Source: JAVVPO01 sp036655715
Lineage (GTDB): Bacteria; Bacillota; Clostridia; Lachnospirales; Cellulosilyticaceae
Assembly (NCBI GenBank): GCA_036655715.1
Contig: JAVVPO010000001.1
Location: 62,001 to 126,000, forward strand
Length of the DNA stretch: 64,000 nt
Reading direction: 5' to 3'
Part shown: positions 15,858 to 25,582 of the stretch, in pieces
Numbering within the stretch: the stretch's first letter is position 1
Layout: every line of letters starts with the position of its first letter
Notes under the pieces: generated by a model
Database searches by the model: none
Told to the model about the DNA's origin: nothing
Seen by the model: only the letters and a program-made list of their open reading frames with translations
Translations under genes and position numbers: made by a program

Positions 15858-16679
15858 CTATAAGTTTTCTAAAATTTGTTTAACAATAGGCTCAATAAGA
15901 TCAAGCCCTTCATCTGTAGCTACTGCTTTTGGATTTGCAAGGTTACTAATACTGCTTACCATAGGCAATTCACCAAGAAGAGGTACATCCATTTCATCTA
16001 AGAACTTTTGTGTGTCTTCCCCATTAAACAAATGAATTTTTTTGTCACAATCAGGGCATTGTATGTAACTCATGTTTTCTACAACCCCTAGAATCTTCAC
16101 ATTTAACATACGTACCATATTTATCGATTTAGCTACAATCATAGAGATAAAGTCTTGTGGAATAGATACCATGACCATGCCATTTACAGGTATGGATTGC
16201 CCTACCGTAAGAGGTACATCTCCCGTTCCTGGCGGCATATCAATAATAAGATAATCTAGTTCTCCCCAAAGTACTTCATTCCAGAATTGTTTAATAGCTC
16301 CAGATACAACTGGCCCTCTCCATGCAACTGGTTTTGTCTCATCATCTATCATTAGATTGATAGACATCACCTTGATACCTTCTTGAGATTCTACTGGTAT
16401 AATATTGCTACCATCTGACCCTGCTCTTTGACCTATTATATGAAGAAGTCTTGGGATACTTGGCCCTGTTACATCTGCATCTAATATACCTACTTTATAG
16501 CCTAACTTATTAAGCTGTTTTGCAATCAAAACAGAAATACTTGATTTGCCTACTCCACCTTTACCACTCATTACCCCAATCACTTTATTAATTTGGTTAA
16601 GTGGATTATTGGTTACACCGCACTGGTCTTGTGGTTTACTACAAGATCCTTTAGATGGGCATGAACTACAATTTGACAT
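15858..16679 (-). CDS. mrp: Mrp/NBP35-family Fe-S cluster carrier ATPase
   Basis: Mrp (ApbC) proteins bind and transfer Fe-S clusters in the cytosol under control of ATP. The 273-residue protein has a cysteine-rich N-terminus (CSSCPSKGSC), the deviant Walker A motif VMSGKGGVGKSS (residues about 35-46), DADVTGPSIPRL, Walker B LIIDMPPGTGD and the cluster-binding pair CPDCDKK near residue 216. All functional residues are present. It is followed on the same strand by rnhA and preceded by the aspartate decarboxylase. Abundant Fe-S proteins in the window are plausible clients. Confidence 0.94.
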   Translation of the reverse strand: MSNCSSCPSKGSCSKPQDQCGVTNNPLNQINKVIGVMSGKGGVGKSSISVLIAKQLNKLGYKVGILDADVTGPSIPRLLHIIGQRAGSDGSNIIPVESQEGIKVMSINLMIDDETKPVAWRGPVVSGAIKQFWNEVLWGELDYLIIDMPPGTGDVPLTVGQSIPVNGMVMVSIPQDFISMIVAKSINMVRMLNVKILGVVENMSYIQCPDCDKKIHLFNGEDTQKFLDEMDVPLLGELPMVSSISNLANPKAVATDEGLDLIEPIVKQILENL

Positions 16680-16728
16680 TTTATCACCTCATCTTCTTTA
16701 TTTATCAGTCTATTATAATCTGCTCTTT

Positions 16729-18363
16729 TTAACTTGTCAAAGAAAGTCCCTTTTCATCTTGCCACTCACAGGCTATAATCATAAAAATTTCACGCAGTAC
16801 TTTTCCTATAGCGTAATACTCTTCATTTTCTAAATTAGCAAGGGATACACGCAGCCCCCACTTAGATGAACCAAATCCATCAGCTCTTAGCAAGATAATG
16901 CCATGGTCATGTGCTAAATCATAAAGAATATCTAACAGCGTATACTGACTTTCAATATACTCAGTAAATGCTTCACCGTATTCTCTAAAAGCCCATTCTA
17001 AAATATTAACCTCTGTATAGTAACAAGCATCTAATTTATCCTCACTTAAAGGCACTTTCATCCCTTCAAAAAGAAGTTCCTTACGTTCTTTACAAATAGA
17101 CATCGTAAGCTTTTGATACTGACTTTTTTCATCTAACAAATCAAAGGCACAGAAAAAGGCCATCTGAACTTGCTGTGGTGTAGATAGTCCTGCTGTATGG
17201 TTAAGGGCCACTTGTCTACTATCTGCTACAATCCTATCAATAAATGATACTTCTTCAGGCTCTGTACATAGATGCTCATATCTTTTATTAATAGACTCTT
17301 TGAACTTCATCGGTAACTCACCTATAAGCTCATTAAATACATTCTCTTCATGTAACATAATAGCTCCTAATCGCCATCCTGTCACACCAAAATACTTAGA
17401 AAGAGAGTACACACATAGCGTGTTATAAGGTAATTCTCCAACAAGAGAGGAAAAATCTTCTACAAAAGTCCCATAGACATCATCTGTTACTACCATAAGC
17501 TTTGGATGATGCTCTTTAATCGTATGGATTAAATACTCTTTACACTCACAACTCATAGCTACTGATACAGGATTATTCGGATTAACGATAAATAATACTT
17601 TAATATCTTGATCCTTTAACTTATCTATTTCTTCTTCTGAATATTGATAAGTTGGGTTACCCTTTTCATCACATCCATTAGCATGAATTTGGATGACTTC
17701 AAATTCATAGTTTGGTAGATGTGGAATCTCTAAATAAGGTGTAAATATAGGTGTCATTAAAGCTATTTTATCCCCTTTGTGTAAAAGATGATTCTGGAAT
17801 AATGAATCAAAGAGATAGCACATAGCCGCCGCGCCGCCCTCTACATTAAACACATCAAATTTCCCTTGTGTCTCTGTCTTGCTACATAATACTTTAAGTA
17901 AATAGGTTCTAATAACCTGCTCAATATGAATAAGCGCACGGTCTGGGAAAGGATAGTTATCCCCTATAATCCCATCAGTTAGCTCATATACCCATGCATC
18001 TGCTTGAAATCCTAGCGTAGTTACACCATAATCTACAATACACTTTATAAGTTCCGTTCCAGGTACCTTTTCGTTTTCTATCAAATAAGTTTCAAGACGT
18101 TTTGCAATACCTTCTTTTTTAGCCATACCGGCTAAATCGCCCTCACACCAAGTTCTTTGCGTTTCACCTACTGCAAACTGGCCAAAAGTAAAAAAGGCTT
18201 GCCTCGGAGTTGCTGCAGTCCAATTTGGATTTCCTCTTCCTGCATCTAATAATTTAGTTACCTCTTTATTTGAATGAGCTAAAGCAATTAATTCTTCCTT
18301 GAACTCAAATGGGCTAATTTTATGGTAAATCTTCTCTAATTCTTGCTTGCTTAATTCAGACAT
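16729..18363 (-). CDS. asD: Aspartate 4-decarboxylase / aspartate aminotransferase (bifunctional)
   Basis: This pyridoxal-phosphate enzyme converts L-aspartate to L-alanine and CO2, with aminotransferase side activity, and in some bacteria drives proton-motive-force generation with the antiporter AspT. The 544-residue length, long compared with ordinary class I aminotransferases, the N-terminal GRGNPNWTAATPRQAFF and the lysine motif YSLSKYFGVTGWRLGAI (PLP Lys about residue 324) are typical of it. NPNNPVS provides the substrate-binding Asn. No aspT gene is adjacent in this window. It lies 50 bases upstream of mrp. Assignment to the decarboxylase subfamily rests on length and N-terminus. Confidence 0.88.
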   Translation of the reverse strand: MSELSKQELEKIYHKISPFEFKEELIALAHSNKEVTKLLDAGRGNPNWTAATPRQAFFTFGQFAVGETQRTWCEGDLAGMAKKEGIAKRLETYLIENEKVPGTELIKCIVDYGVTTLGFQADAWVYELTDGIIGDNYPFPDRALIHIEQVIRTYLLKVLCSKTETQGKFDVFNVEGGAAAMCYLFDSLFQNHLLHKGDKIALMTPIFTPYLEIPHLPNYEFEVIQIHANGCDEKGNPTYQYSEEEIDKLKDQDIKVLFIVNPNNPVSVAMSCECKEYLIHTIKEHHPKLMVVTDDVYGTFVEDFSSLVGELPYNTLCVYSLSKYFGVTGWRLGAIMLHEENVFNELIGELPMKFKESINKRYEHLCTEPEEVSFIDRIVADSRQVALNHTAGLSTPQQVQMAFFCAFDLLDEKSQYQKLTMSICKERKELLFEGMKVPLSEDKLDACYYTEVNILEWAFREYGEAFTEYIESQYTLLDILYDLAHDHGIILLRADGFGSSKWGLRVSLANLENEEYYAIGKVLREIFMIIACEWQDEKGLSLTS

Positions 18364-18529
18364 CTATACTGTCTCCTCCTGCTAGTCACTTAAATTCCTT
18401 TATAGCTGTTTGTCTATTTAGGCTACATGTTATATTTTCTTTATTTATCATACCTTATAACCATACTTTTTTCCACTTTTATGTTAAGTAAACTATCATT
18501 TTTATTTCGTTCACTGTATATTTACTCAA

Positions 18530-18570
18530 TAAAAAACAGGAGTATCCTATGACAAAATGGATACTCCTAC
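18530..18570 (-). terminator. Terminator after the double-BFD gene
   Basis: AGGAGTATCC (18538-18547) pairs with GGATACTCCT (18559-18568), followed on the minus strand by six T. Confidence 0.8.
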
Positions 18571-18582
18571 CTATTAGCTCTC

Positions 18583-18903
18583 TTATTTTTTTAAATCAAT
18601 AACATTTTGTACAAGTGCTTTACATCTGCCACAAGCTGTTCCAGCTTTAGTGATTTCTCCAACTTTTTCTACTGTATCTGCGCCATCTTTAACCGCATTT
18701 ACAACATCTTCAAGAGAAACGTTATGACATCCACATACAGATGCTAATATTTTTTCAATTTCTGGAACACATCTACCACAGCCTGTACCTGCTCCTGTCA
18801 TCTCTTTAATCTCGTCTATAGTACGCGCACCATTAATCATCGCTTTTCTAATACCTACATAATCTACTTGTTTACAGTGACAAATCATTTTATTTCCAGC
18901 CAT
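18583..18903 (-). CDS. Tandem (2Fe-2S)-binding BFD-domain protein
   Basis: The 106-residue protein is made of two copies of the BFD-like (bacterioferritin-associated ferredoxin / NirB) [2Fe-2S] domain. The first has CHCKQVDYVGIRKAM and GTGCGRC; the second has CGCHNVSLEDVVNAV and GTACGRC. Each gives the CxC...CxxC pattern for one cluster, so two clusters are expected. It is cytosolic and may mobilise iron or shuttle electrons. The ATG at 18903 is chosen because ggaggaaat precedes it; an upstream ATG adds five residues. It stands alone between terminators. Confidence 0.88.
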   Translation of the reverse strand: MAGNKMICHCKQVDYVGIRKAMINGARTIDEIKEMTGAGTGCGRCVPEIEKILASVCGCHNVSLEDVVNAVKDGADTVEKVGEITKAGTACGRCKALVQNVIDLKK

Positions 18904-19160
18904 TTTTATTTCCTCCAAATGTATAATTTATATTCAGATTATACAATATAAAATGATTCTTATGCAAGAATTATTTTTAGTTACATGATTTTATGTTATA
19001 TCATAAAAAAGAAACTTTGTAAATCTTCTATTTTGAAAAGTTCTACAAGAACCATTATTTCACTATAAATACTATTTATAATACTTCCTTCATATGATGT
19101 ACTTCTTTATTTAAAGTTTATCCAAGTAATTTGCTCATATTGTATCTTTTATAAAGTATT

Positions 19161-19631
19161 TTAGCCTTTAACAGCTCCAATCATCATCCCTTTAACAAAG
19201 TATTTTTGTATAAATGGATAAACACAAAGTATCGGAAGTGTTGATACAATAATAATGCCGTACTTCAGCATATCTGCAAGTCTTTGCTGCTCGGCTGCAC
19301 TTGCTGCATCTCCAAATCCAGCTGCTGCTTCTTGCTGAATAAGAAGTTCTCTTAAGATAACTTGTAATGGGTAAAGGCTTCTCTCTCTAATGTAAATAAG
19401 CCCATTAAAGTATAAGTTCCAGTGTGCTACTGCGTACATAAGCACAATTACTCCAACAATAGACTTTGATAGTGGCACAACAACCTTAAAGAAGAATTTA
19501 AACTGTGAACAACCATCTACTTCTCCAGCTTCATAAAGTTCATCTGGAATACTCATTGCAAAGAAGCTTCTAGTTACAATAAGATTATACACACTAATAG
19601 CACCTGGTAAACTTACCAAATATACGTCCAA
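19161..19631 (-). pseudogene. Carbohydrate ABC permease (LplC/MalG type), N-terminally truncated
   Basis: The 156-residue reading frame is the C-terminal half of a LplC/YtcP-type sugar permease. From residue 7 it follows the family: SLPGAISVYNLIVTRSFF, the EAA-loop segment YEAGEVDGCSQFKFFFKVV, the later ALLLM-type helices, and the final FVKGMMIGAVKG. Normal members have about 290-300 residues, so the first three to four helices are lost. Its 5' end runs directly into the end of the DUF4838 gene. It probably cannot form a working transporter alone. An assembly misjoin is the alternative. Confidence 0.7.
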
Positions 19632-21513
19632 TCATAAGTATTCTAAAAACGTCTAGGACTCTTTGGAGTTCATCTTCGTTTTCACAAATATAGTTTGCGA
19701 ACTCGGTCCAGTATTTATTCGCTAGTTCTTCTTGTCCTGCTGCTTTTGCTGATAGTGCATTGGCAAATAGTTTTGTGTACTCTAGATGGTATGCTATGTA
19801 TTGCCATGATAATTTCTCTGTATCGGACTTATGATTTTGGTTAGCTAATGCTATTTCTTCAAACTGTTCTACTATTTGGTGTGCTTTAAGGACTTTCTCT
19901 GAGAATGCTTTATCTTCTGCCCCTCTTGCAAGGTGCCAGTAATCCATATCAAATATCTCTGATAAACTCGTGAGGTATTCTTTACATTTATCTGAGTCTT
20001 GTCCGAAAGCGTGTGTGAAGTAATCTTGGGCTATCTCTTCAAAGTCTAAAGATGTGTCCCATAGGGTTTTACCCATTACGTAGCTTGGAAGCGCTGTTGG
20101 GAAGAATGTTCTTTGTTGCTGACAGCTTAGTAGTCCATTGAGTCCTAAGCTCTCAAGGTGTTTGATATCTCTACTAATAATTTTAGCTATTTCATAGTAG
20201 CCTGCATCTCCATAGTGGGCTCTACCTAGGTGATAGTCGAAGTCGAAACTATCTCCTTTGAATAAATCTTGCCAGCCTTCTAGGAATTTCAGATAACTTG
20301 TTACACTTGTTGGTAATTTTACTTTGTTGATTTCATATTGTTTAATTTCTTCTGCTGTTTTCTCACTATCTTCGAATGACTTTGTAAAAGTTCTGGAAAT
20401 AGGTGCAAACATCATAAGGAATCTCTCTGGATGATTGATTCTTTCTTTAATAGGTGTCCATAGTAATTCAAAGTACAGTAAAAATACAATTTTATTATCT
20501 AAGCCTTCTGCTGTTAATTTTTCATCTAATTTATTTAAAATCTGTACATACCAATCTGTAGGTGTTAACTTACTACACATTTCACATTCACAGTGGTTGT
20601 TGTACTCATCTGCTACCCATACATGAATCATATCTGTCTGTCTATTTTCTTTTGCGTATTTTACAATACTATCTGTAAATTTTTCTTGTACTTTTGTTGA
20701 AGAGTAGCAAAGATTTGTATTAAGTGGTATATTTCTAAAGAAATCTCTTTTCCCATCAATGAGTGCTAAACACTCCCTTTGCTCTTGTGTAATGCTTTGC
20801 TCTTCTGCATCCCATCCACGTCCCACTACCCCAATACTTTCACTGGTCCATCCATGACCTACTGCATGATAAATCATTCCTCTTTTTTTGAGTTCTCTTG
20901 TTATCTGTGCTGTAAAGTCTATAGCCATTTCATCATCAAAGAATTCTTTTGCCTTAAGAGAATTCTCAGTGTGTGCATACCATTGTTTAAAGAAAGTATG
21001 TGCATGCATGAATTGAATAAAGTAACTATTATAACCAAGCTTTGGCATCCATTCAATAATATCTACTACATTTTGATAAGTATTCGCTCCCTCTATTACA
21101 ATCCCTCTATGTCTAAGGGAGGCCACCTCTTTAATAGAAACATTCATCTCTTCTTTTGTTCTATGTACTAGTATCTCACCATCTTTGCAAGGTCTAACCC
21201 ACCTGCATCCTAGTTCTGTTAAAAATCTATATACCCCAATGAGAATACTTCTCTCATTAATTCCAACTATAACGCCATTCCCCCTAGTTATCTCTATAGC
21301 TATTCCATCATCTAATTGCTTATCCTCTACCTCAAAGGTTATCTCCATATCATCAGCCACGCCGAGCCATATACCTTCTAACGCCTTATTATAGTTTTCT
21401 TTTTCTACTATCTTGAATATATCTTCACCTGTTACTAAAGTTAAATAACTTGCAAGCTCTCTAGCTGCATATTTAAGTGTCTCTTGATTTCCTAATCTAT
21501 AAATTGTATACAT
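19594..21513 (-). CDS. DUF4838-containing protein, putative glycan-degradation enzyme (C-terminus altered)
   Basis: The 639-residue protein has an N-terminal alpha/beta region of the kind found before glycosidase barrels (residues 1-115; RELASYLTLVTGEDIFKI, FLTELGCRWVRPC) and a barrel-like DUF4838 region (residues about 140-430) with QFMHAHTFFKQWY, HVWVADEYNNHCECEMC and LLYFELLWTP. DUF4838 proteins are linked to glycoside hydrolase loci, and this gene stands between a permease remnant and a GH2 pseudogene. The protein lacks a signal peptide. The last residues (RIFGKFTRCY) run into the permease remnant, so the true C-terminus may have been lost. No catalytic residue is proposed. Confidence 0.7.
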   Translation of the reverse strand: MYTIYRLGNQETLKYAARELASYLTLVTGEDIFKIVEKENYNKALEGIWLGVADDMEITFEVEDKQLDDGIAIEITRGNGVIVGINERSILIGVYRFLTELGCRWVRPCKDGEILVHRTKEEMNVSIKEVASLRHRGIVIEGANTYQNVVDIIEWMPKLGYNSYFIQFMHAHTFFKQWYAHTENSLKAKEFFDDEMAIDFTAQITRELKKRGMIYHAVGHGWTSESIGVVGRGWDAEEQSITQEQRECLALIDGKRDFFRNIPLNTNLCYSSTKVQEKFTDSIVKYAKENRQTDMIHVWVADEYNNHCECEMCSKLTPTDWYVQILNKLDEKLTAEGLDNKIVFLLYFELLWTPIKERINHPERFLMMFAPISRTFTKSFEDSEKTAEEIKQYEINKVKLPTSVTSYLKFLEGWQDLFKGDSFDFDYHLGRAHYGDAGYYEIAKIISRDIKHLESLGLNGLLSCQQQRTFFPTALPSYVMGKTLWDTSLDFEEIAQDYFTHAFGQDSDKCKEYLTSLSEIFDMDYWHLARGAEDKAFSEKVLKAHQIVEQFEEIALANQNHKSDTEKLSWQYIAYHLEYTKLFANALSAKAAGQEELANKYWTEFANYICENEDELQRVLDVFRILMIGRIFGKFTRCY

Positions 21514-21609
21514 ATCGCTACTCCCTCTCTACTCTTTTTATCTATTACCCTATCATACACTCTATGAGATTTAAGTGCATTATGCCCTACTCTATATCTT
21601 AATTTATTG

Positions 21610-22807
21610 TTACTTTATGTTAATATCTAGTACTTTATCTACAATCATCGTATTAAGTGATTTAACAGTTATTTTAGCCCTTCCTGCTTGTAAGTTCGCC
21701 TTAGTTTTAATCCAGAAAGCAATACTTCCACCAATCACTAATTCTACATAGTCCCAGTTCGTCATAACTACTACTGGTGCCACGGCCCCTCTATCTTTTT
21801 CTCCTCTTGAGAAATAAGTTACAGGTTCTAGTACAACTTCTTTAGTTGGTGACAACTGACTTTTGTACACATAAGATGCAAACTTTGGTATGCGGTACAT
21901 ATCCATTACACCATGATAACAAATTTTATCCCATGAACCAAAATCACTATGGGTATTGTAGTCAAAAGCACACCAGCCAATAGCCCCCATAATATCTTCT
22001 CTTAACATCATTTGGCTNNNNNNNNNNNNNNNNNNNNNNNNNNNNNNNNNNNNNNNNNNNNNNNNNNNNNNNNNNNNNNNNNNNNNNNNNNNNNNNNNNN
22101 NNNNNNNNNNNNNNNNNCAGCCAATAGCCCCCATAATATCTTCTCTTAACATCATTTGGCTTTGCACACGTGCATGACGCAGGCAATGCTCTATTAATCT
22201 TTGCTCATTATCAAATTTCTTTGTTGGATAAATATGACTACCACCAATGAATAAAGTCATTTAATCCTAATTCGTCTTTTAAAATATCTGCATCTTTACG
22301 CTGCACTCTTTTCCCTATAGCATAACCTGCATAAGGGTAAGACTGATGTCTATTAAGACCTACTAACTTAACTTTTTTATTATTGAGATAGAATCCACTT
22401 ACAGCTACTTCTACCTTTCTAAATCCAGTTCTGATTGTATGTGTATCTAAGCTTCTATGCTTTGCTCTACTTCTATATCATATTTATAAAGTACTTTTTC
22501 TATGTATGTATGATTTACAGTATGTACAAAAACATCTCTATAAATGCCTCCGTAAGTGATATAATCTATAACATTTCCAAACGGTGGAATGTCACTTCTT
22601 TCACTTGTGTCTACTTTTAAAACAATACAAATTTTTTTGCCTAGTTCTACAGCATCTGTAATATCTAATAAGGCCCCTGTATATCCACCTTTATGAGAAC
22701 CCACAAAACATTGGTTGACATATAACTCAAAGTAGGTCATTACGCCTTGGAATTCTAGTAAAATTCTTTGGCCTTCTAGTTCCTTCTCAAACTCTACGTA
22801 TGTATGC
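21610..22807 (-). pseudogene. Glycoside hydrolase family 2 (beta-galactosidase-like) pseudogene with N gap
   Basis: The remains of a GH2 enzyme read in the correct order on the minus strand but in different frames. From 22807: YVEFEKELEGQ and NQCFVGSHKGGYTGALLDITD with YITYGGIYRD (sugar-binding domain); from about 22446: IRTGFRKVEVAVSGFYLNN, then KLVGLNRHQSYPYAGYAIG; from about 22260: GSHIYPTKKFDNEQRLIEH, then AIGWCAFDYNTHSDFGSW and the C-terminal domain. Segments between these blocks, including most of the barrel, are missing. An N gap (22018-22117) is flanked by 44 identical bases and collapses in frame. It was probably part of the same glycan locus as the DUF4838 and permease genes. Confidence 0.85.
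21974..22161. repeat. 44-bp direct repeat flanking an N gap (contig-end overlap)
   Basis: Positions 21974-22017 and 22118-22161 are identical. The copies abut the 100 N. Removal of one copy plus gap (144 bases) keeps the GH2 frame and gives a natural GH2 sequence, so this is a scaffolding artefact. Confidence 0.9.
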
Positions 22808-22838
22808 TATTTTTCACTTACATCATCGATTACACAAT

Positions 22839-22876
22839 AAAATAGCAAGAACCTTTTAGAGGTTCTTGCTATTTTT
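22839..22876. terminator. Terminator-like hairpin upstream of the GH2 remnant
   Basis: AATAGCAAGAACCT and AGGTTCTTGCTATT pair perfectly with a short loop and are followed on the plus strand by T. There is no intact gene reading into it from the plus side, so it may be a leftover of a lost gene. Confidence 0.6.
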
Positions 22877-23281
22877 TGCCTTGATAAAATTGAGCTTCAT
22901 GACCTATCTTTCATCTGACTTAATAATCTTTCATTATTATACATTCTGTTTGCATGCTCATGTATTGTTTGCTGACTTTGGGTAGCCCCCATTTAATGAG
23001 TTATCAAACAGTTTTGCACATAACTACTTTAGCAATTATTAGTTGACTCTTTATAAGTTTTGTATGAAACCTATATTTAAGTAGGCAAGTTGTATTAGGT
23101 TGTGATGATGCTTTTGAATCAGTTTGCTATTGCATTCCATACTCCAAGGGTATCATCTCCTAGCTACTGTTATACAGTTAATGCTATATACTTTTGATAT
23201 ACATCATTCTCTGTATGATAATATTATGTGCAACTTTTGCTGAGCTATTCTAGGAATTATTTTACATTTTAAAAATAGCTT
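22877..23281. other. Non-coding stretch of about 400 bases
   Basis: I see no plausible gene, RNA or operator here on either strand. It may be old, decayed coding sequence given the pseudogenes beside it, but nothing is recognisable. Confidence 0.5.
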
Positions 23282-24037
23282 CTATTTATAGATATACTCG
23301 CTATTTACTCTCTGCCAAGTACCTTGATGCCCTTCACTTTGAGCAGCTAGTTCAAAATGCAGCATAGATATGCCTAAATCTATTTGCTCATAACCTTGAT
23401 TCGTTTTTGTTGTAAATACTTTTATTTCATTTTCTTTAAATGCATAAGCAACAGGTTTTTTGTTAAGGGCAGAAGGCGCTTTAAGCGCTGATTCAATCCC
23501 TTTAGTTACCCAAGTAGGAATTTGCTCATCTTTGGTTACTAACATCTGGTTAAAAAGTTTACTATTTTGGGCCAACCTTGAGATAACTTTTTCTTTAAAT
23601 GTCTTATTCTCACTCACATAACCTACAGCAATAATCCCTATTAACTCTTCATCTGAATTAAGCTGAATACTTTTTTTACACTTTTCCTTATCATAGGTTC
23701 CGCCAATCCAGCACGTTCCAAGACCTAAGTGCGTACATTCTAGAACAATCATCTCCCCATAGTAGCCTAATCTATTTTTCAGATCCTCTTGGCTTACTCT
23801 TCCTACTAAAGCAATAAAGGATCTTGCATCTTTAATCACACCATAAGATGCTTTAAATCCGTCAAATACTTCATAGCCTTCTTCAATAAATTGAATATGC
23901 AGCCCACTTTCTTCATTAACAGCATTGATTAGCTGTGTCATTTTCCCCACTTCTATCTGCCCTAATACCTCATTTTTATAAGTTCTTCTAGATGTTCTAC
24001 TTTCTACGCCCTGATACCATTCTTTTTTTAATTGCAT
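23282..24037 (-). CDS. Nitroreductase-family protein
   Basis: A flavin-dependent oxidoreductase of the nitroreductase fold, 251 residues. The N-terminal SRTSRRTYKNEVL gives the FMN-phosphate Arg cluster; HLGLGTCWIGGTYDKEK (near residue 110) is the conserved helix and loop at the FMN site; IGIIAVGYVSENKTFKEK and KPVAYAF belong to the second half of the longer two-part nitroreductase type. Substrate is unknown; such enzymes reduce nitroaromatics, quinones or flavins using NAD(P)H. It is a single gene between the pseudogene region and the GHL10 gene. Confidence 0.82.
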   Translation of the reverse strand: MQLKKEWYQGVESRTSRRTYKNEVLGQIEVGKMTQLINAVNEESGLHIQFIEEGYEVFDGFKASYGVIKDARSFIALVGRVSQEDLKNRLGYYGEMIVLECTHLGLGTCWIGGTYDKEKCKKSIQLNSDEELIGIIAVGYVSENKTFKEKVISRLAQNSKLFNQMLVTKDEQIPTWVTKGIESALKAPSALNKKPVAYAFKENEIKVFTTKTNQGYEQIDLGISMLHFELAAQSEGHQGTWQRVNSEYIYK

Positions 24038-24170
24038 ACCAATATCCCTTTCTTCGCCTTTAGATTTTCATTTTTTTAGCATCCTCTTATAGGACTTATT
24101 TCTTTCTATATTGTACTACATAACGGTAACTATTATCTTTATTTATACTCGTATTTTAAAAAATCGCGCA

Positions 24171-24209
24171 AAGAAGGCTCCGAACTTCACTACTAGTCGG
24201 AGCCTTTTA
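24171..24209 (-). terminator. Terminator after the GHL10-SH3 gene
   Basis: AAGGCTCCGA (24174-24183) pairs with TCGGAGCCTT (24197-24206) directly behind the stop codon; the T run after it is imperfect. Confidence 0.65.
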
Positions 24210-24210
24210 T

Positions 24211-25428
24211 TTATAAAGTAATATAAGTTTTACTTACCCATCCAGCCTTGCCATCCAGAAGTTTCACCTTGTACCAATCACCTTTTGTTTCTAATAAAGT
24301 AACTTTTGTTCCTTTATTCACTTTGGTTACAACACTATTATTTATTCCTGCACCACTTCTTACATTTAACCCATCTATTGTAACAGTCCCTACTTTAGAC
24401 GTCGGTTGTGTAATAGTAGATGTCTTGTCTACCTTAATATACTCTGCACTTACCCACCCTATTTGGTTATCTGGTAATTTAACTTTGTACCACCCAGATA
24501 AAGTATCTAAAATAGCTACCCTAGTCCCTTTACCTATTTTNNNNNNNNNNNNNNNNNNNNNNNNNNNNNNNNNNNNNNNNNNNNNNNNNNNNNNNNNNNN
24601 NNNNNNNNNNNNNNNNNNNNNNNNNNNNNNNNNNNNNNNNCCAGTGCTTGAACCTGTTATATCTGATAAGTCATTTTTCCATATTCCCATTGGGCTAATG
24701 CCAAACATCACTGTTTGATCAACCTTTTTAATAACTTCACTTACTTGTCTAATCATCTCATTAATATGTTCTCTTCTACTATTGGCTACATCGCCATCTT
24801 TTCCTTCTCCAGTTGGAAGAGGATAGTTAGAAGGATAGAAGTAATCATCAAAGTGGATAGCATCTACATCATAGTTTGTCACAATCTCTTCTACCGTATC
24901 AACAATATGTGCTTTAACTTCTGGAAGTTCTGGATTATAATACAACGCATCCTTATAACTTATTGTCCATGATGGATTAAGTCTTGCTGGATGATCACTA
25001 CTTAGTACATTTACATCTGTTCCAGCTGTAGTTACTCTATAAGGATTAAGCCACGCATGGAACGCCATCCCTCTTTTATGTGCTTCTTCTATCATAAAAG
25101 CCATAGGATCGTATCCTGGATACTTGCCTTGTGTTCCTGTCAGTACATCTGACCACGGGTTGATACTAGATTGATACAAAGCATCCCCCTTAGGTCTTAC
25201 CTGTACTACCACTGTATTAATACCTATTGCCTGTAGCTCATCTAGTTTTTGAATGAATTCGCTTTTTTGAGCTGCTTCATTATTTTTCACACTTGGGTAG
25301 TCTAGATTATGAACTGTAGAAATCCATACAGCTCTTACATCTTCATTTGTTGTCTTTGCAAAAACTTGTGTACTCATAGAGCCTATCATCAGGCACATCA
25401 TCATAAGTATTGAAAGTATCTTTTTCAC
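24211..25428 (-). CDS. Secreted GHL10-type glycosidase with C-terminal SH3b domains (contains N gap)
   Basis: The product starts with a signal peptide (MKKILSILMMMCLMIGS, cleavage likely after VFA). It continues as a GHL10 (DUF187) domain, EDVRAVWISTVHNLDYPS, HAWLNPYRVTT and HFDDYFYP, the family's conserved blocks. The C-terminus carries two SH3b repeats, each with a WYKVKL..G..GWVS pattern, which bind cell wall. The gap of 100 N (24541-24640) falls after ITGSST, about residue 263. GHL10 domains are longer than that, so more sequence is missing than the 100 N suggest. The frame happens to stay open across it. Role: hydrolysis of an extracellular glycan, perhaps peptidoglycan-related. Confidence 0.85.
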   Translation of the reverse strand: MKKILSILMMMCLMIGSMSTQVFAKTTNEDVRAVWISTVHNLDYPSVKNNEAAQKSEFIQKLDELQAIGINTVVVQVRPKGDALYQSSINPWSDVLTGTQGKYPGYDPMAFMIEEAHKRGMAFHAWLNPYRVTTAGTDVNVLSSDHPARLNPSWTISYKDALYYNPELPEVKAHIVDTVEEIVTNYDVDAIHFDDYFYPSNYPLPTGEGKDGDVANSRREHINEMIRQVSEVIKKVDQTVMFGISPMGIWKNDLSDITGSSTXXXXXXXXXXXXXXXXXXXXXXXXXXXXXXXXXXKIGKGTRVAILDTLSGWYKVKLPDNQIGWVSAEYIKVDKTSTITQPTSKVGTVTIDGLNVRSGAGINNSVVTKVNKGTKVTLLETKGDWYKVKLLDGKAGWVSKTYITL

Positions 25429-25582
25429 CTTTATTCGCCCTCCTTATGTCACTAATATGTATTTTTTGAAAACTCCTATCTTTTGTTTGATTATACAGTG
25501 TTAGAAAGCTTCTTGTAAATACATGTAACACTTTTGTAATAGTTATCCTTAATTACTAGGATGATTTTTTATTTCTTGCCGA

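Noticed and set aside
22877..23281. Insertion-sequence remnant
   Set aside because: Short pieces looked transposase-like, but no consistent frame, inverted ends or target duplication is seen.
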